A stretch of DNA of 64,000 nucleotides from NCBI GenBank assembly GCA_014871385.1, contig CM026423.1, positions 5,928,967 through 5,992,966 of the forward strand, in the 5' to 3' direction. Within the stretch, counting starts at the first letter, position 1. Each line of letters starts with the position of its first letter. This stretch comes from Ceratodon purpureus (Eukaryota > Streptophyta > Bryopsida > Pseudoditrichales > Ditrichaceae). Under the pieces are notes generated by a model that saw only the letters and a list, made by a program, of their open reading frames with translations, did not search any database and was not told the origin of the DNA. Shown in pieces: positions 62,294 through 64,000 of this stretch. Made by a program: the position numbers and the translations under genes.

Positions 62294-63929
62294 TTATTTC
62301 ATCAAGCTTTGACAGAGGTGAGAATCCTCAATCCACGACGGATTGCTTTCAGTTATTGCAAGCATAAACCCGAAAATGGCTCTCAAGCTACGTTCTTCTA
62401 ATGGAATTCTGTTAGACATGCTGCTTCTAGACAGACGGTCAATAGTGAGGTGTGTTGAGATTATACCGTGACTTCTAACTTTCAAATTGTTTAGCAGGTT
62501 CTGGAAGCGGAAAAAGCCCTCTTTCTCTACAATATGCAAATCAAGAAGAGTCACGTTGCCTAACCAAACATGCCAGGTACGCGCCGGAGAAAAACGTGTA
62601 GCCACTGTTAAAGCGATTCATACTTAGAAGTATGACTACTGTTATCGTAGCAAATTCTACTGTTTTCACGAAAGCTATGACTGTTCTCGGTTATTGACCA
62701 CACAGAGCGTCAAGTACTGCCTTTTCTAACGGAATATAACTGTTACTCGCATGTCATTTGTGACGTGACATACAGTTAAACATAATGGATGCTACGTCAC
62801 TAGTAACGTAGGTATACAGCAAAGGGATAAACAAGCAAAGCAGCTTCAGTGAATAAATCAAGACAAAGTGATATATCTCTCTCTCTCTACGTTTCATAGT
62901 TGTGCAGGGAAAACAGCCAATACTTCGGGTACTGGAGAAAACAGAAGTGAAAACGCACTACCAACCACAAAATGATGAACGTAATTACAGTTTTTCTGAA
63001 AGGCAGTCCTGTAGTCTGAGATGCTATAGCTAATGCCTTTGAATCTAACATAGCCGTATGATTCTCTATGCTATACCAGACCGAGCCCACCTCGCGGCCA
63101 ACATCTAGTTTGGTGCGGTACATGATCCCTGGCTGGCACTGAAAAAAACTTCAGACGGTGTGTTAACGGGCCCAATCAGAGAAGAACAGTCCGAGGTTCT
63201 GAATGAGTGAGACCACAGACGAGAGTCTCCGGTGTCCTCAGTGACATCCTCCACATTGTCATCGTCGAGGAGAATTGGATTAGCGGGGGAGGCTCCACGG
63301 ATGCTCGGGGACTGACGGTGGAGACGTAAGAAGTCGGCCAAATGGATGCCGGACGCTTGCCCTAGATCCAGCACTTCCTGGTAACAGAAATCACTCCAAT
63401 TGAACTCGTTAGTAAATTGAACAAAAAAAGCAAGGGCTGGGACATTTGGAAGCTCCACACCGTGTGTTAGTTGTCTCAAGTGGACCTCAGACAACCACCT
63501 AAAGAACTCGTGCTTCTCCATTTCCAGTTCGCGGCCAGAACCCTCAAGTCGGAACAGGGAGGAAATGCAGCGGAACAGTGTAGCAGTCAACCTGAACAGC
63601 CTCTCTCGGAACTGAAGAAGGGAGGAAGCAGGAGTTCTCCGCCAAATAACCGATCAGAGCTAAGACAACTACTCTCTACAACTCTCGGGAGGTACGTGAT
63701 GTGCCATCGCACCCAATGCTGGGAAAGGAAAGAGGCGCAGGGAGCCCAAGGTCAAATAGGTCCTATGGATTCGCTGTATGTCACTCATGATCTCTCATTT
63801 GCGTGAAAATATTACTGCATGCTTCGAAGGTGATTGGGGTGGAGGTACAGGGGTCAAAATAGAAATCATCACTGTCTAAGAATGCGTACTGAACTAGCTT
63901 GTAGAGTTGTACCACGCCTCTAAAATTTT
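62294..63929 (-). CDS. unrecognised multi-exon coding block, probably CACTA-encoded, start beyond or damaged
   Basis: Phase-0 exons with GT-AG borders are 63611-63168 (FRERLFRLTATLFRCISSLF, EKHEFFRWLSEVHLRQL), 63138-62989 (MYRTKLDVGREVGSVWYSI) and 62500-62294, ending with TAA. Upstream, 63929-63785 also looks coding (YKLVQYAFLDSDDFYFDPC). The join is unclear: one frame meets a TGA and a TAG within a few codons, while an alternative exon 63788-63696 keeps phase 0. An intron of this block carries CACTA-type ACGT motifs (62,640-62,830), so it probably belongs to the transposon. I see no TNP2 catalytic motif. It could be the 3' part of the tnpD-like gene, an accessory gene, or a captured host fragment. 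Confidence 0.4.
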
Positions 63930-64000
63930 CTGAAACCGGAACGTGCATGCAATCCAGTCAGCTGATTGCAGGTACCATATGTACATGAAATCTATTCACT

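Larger units (their letters stand above)
39426..64000 (-). mobile_element. CACTA (En/Spm) DNA transposon, left end in window, right end beyond it
   Basis: The left terminus is CACTAGAGGAAAACAGTG at 39,426, preceded by GAT as the candidate 3-bp target duplication. CACTA termini are the family hallmark. The first kilobase inside is crowded with AACGT/GACGT/AACGC motifs, as expected of CACTA subterminal binding sites, and the same motif class recurs at 41.6-41.9, 42.8-43.2, 59.8-60.0, 62.2 and 62.6-62.8 kb. The element encodes a minus-strand tnpA-like gene with a DUF8039-like domain. Arrays of 143-bp units lie inverted at 43.2-46.6 and 60.4-61.9 kb. No matching right terminus (expected to end TCTAGTG) was seen before 64,000, so the right boundary is open. 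An 11.2-kb LTR retrotransposon is nested inside. Confidence 0.7.

Noticed and set aside
62640-64000. Right terminal inverted repeat of the CACTA element
   Set aside because: No sequence resembling CACTGTTTTCCTCTAGTG followed by GAT was found, so the element was left open at the right edge.

Overview
The window is nuclear DNA of a plant. Evidence for this: GT-AG introns, an AT-rich and mostly gene-free background, a plant-type CMP-Kdo synthetase gene with a membrane anchor, an LTR retrotransposon primed by tRNA-Asp like the Tat/Athila group, a CACTA (En/Spm) DNA transposon and a decayed LINE. I cannot name the species. Gene density is low and more than half of the window is transposon or repeat.

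Region by region. 1-8 kb is AT-rich with decayed fragments, a heat-shock-element-like GAA/TTC array (about 3.95-4.24 kb) and the first of five copies of a 0.7-0.93 kb repeat bounded by TTAA. 8.25-8.6 kb holds a TA microsatellite and a 37-bp minisatellite. 10.0-12.9 kb (minus strand) is a multi-exon BTB/POZ gene resembling plant FBL11, with tandem duplications upstream. 13.7-20.4 kb is gene-free with two more TTAA elements and several hairpins. 20.5-23.4 kb (plus strand) is KDSB, eight coding exons plus a 5' UTR intron, encoding 296 aa. 27.8-30.2 kb is a dead LINE. 31.4-31.8 kb is about 97 uninterrupted CTAT units. 32.3-33.7 kb is a repeat split by a fourth TTAA element; its undisrupted relative lies at 7.65-8.08 kb. 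35.8-36.7 kb is the fifth TTAA element. 37.06-38.06 kb is a large foldback.

From 39,426 to the right edge lies a CACTA transposon whose right end is outside the window. Its minus-strand tnpA-like gene (five phase-0 exons, 59,628 to 40,811) has a 15-kb second intron. That intron contains about 23 tandem copies of a 143-bp unit and a complete 11,236-bp LTR retrotransposon (46,703-57,938; 5-bp target duplication; equal 1,646-bp LTRs with no difference noticed). An inverted array of ten such units lies at 60.4-61.9 kb, and a second unrecognised minus-strand multi-exon coding block at 62.3-63.9 kb.

The most unusual signal is inside that retrotransposon. An 11-bp gapped dyad, roughly GTC-A/T-A-N-T-N-GAC, recurs more than fifty times in the LTRs and in the 4.6-kb 3' accessory region, in all three reading frames of the accessory ORF, yet I found none in the RNase H-integrase segment. 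The element also lacks gag, protease and reverse transcriptase although it looks recently inserted. This suggests a trans-mobilised element with its own DNA- or RNA-level recognition code.
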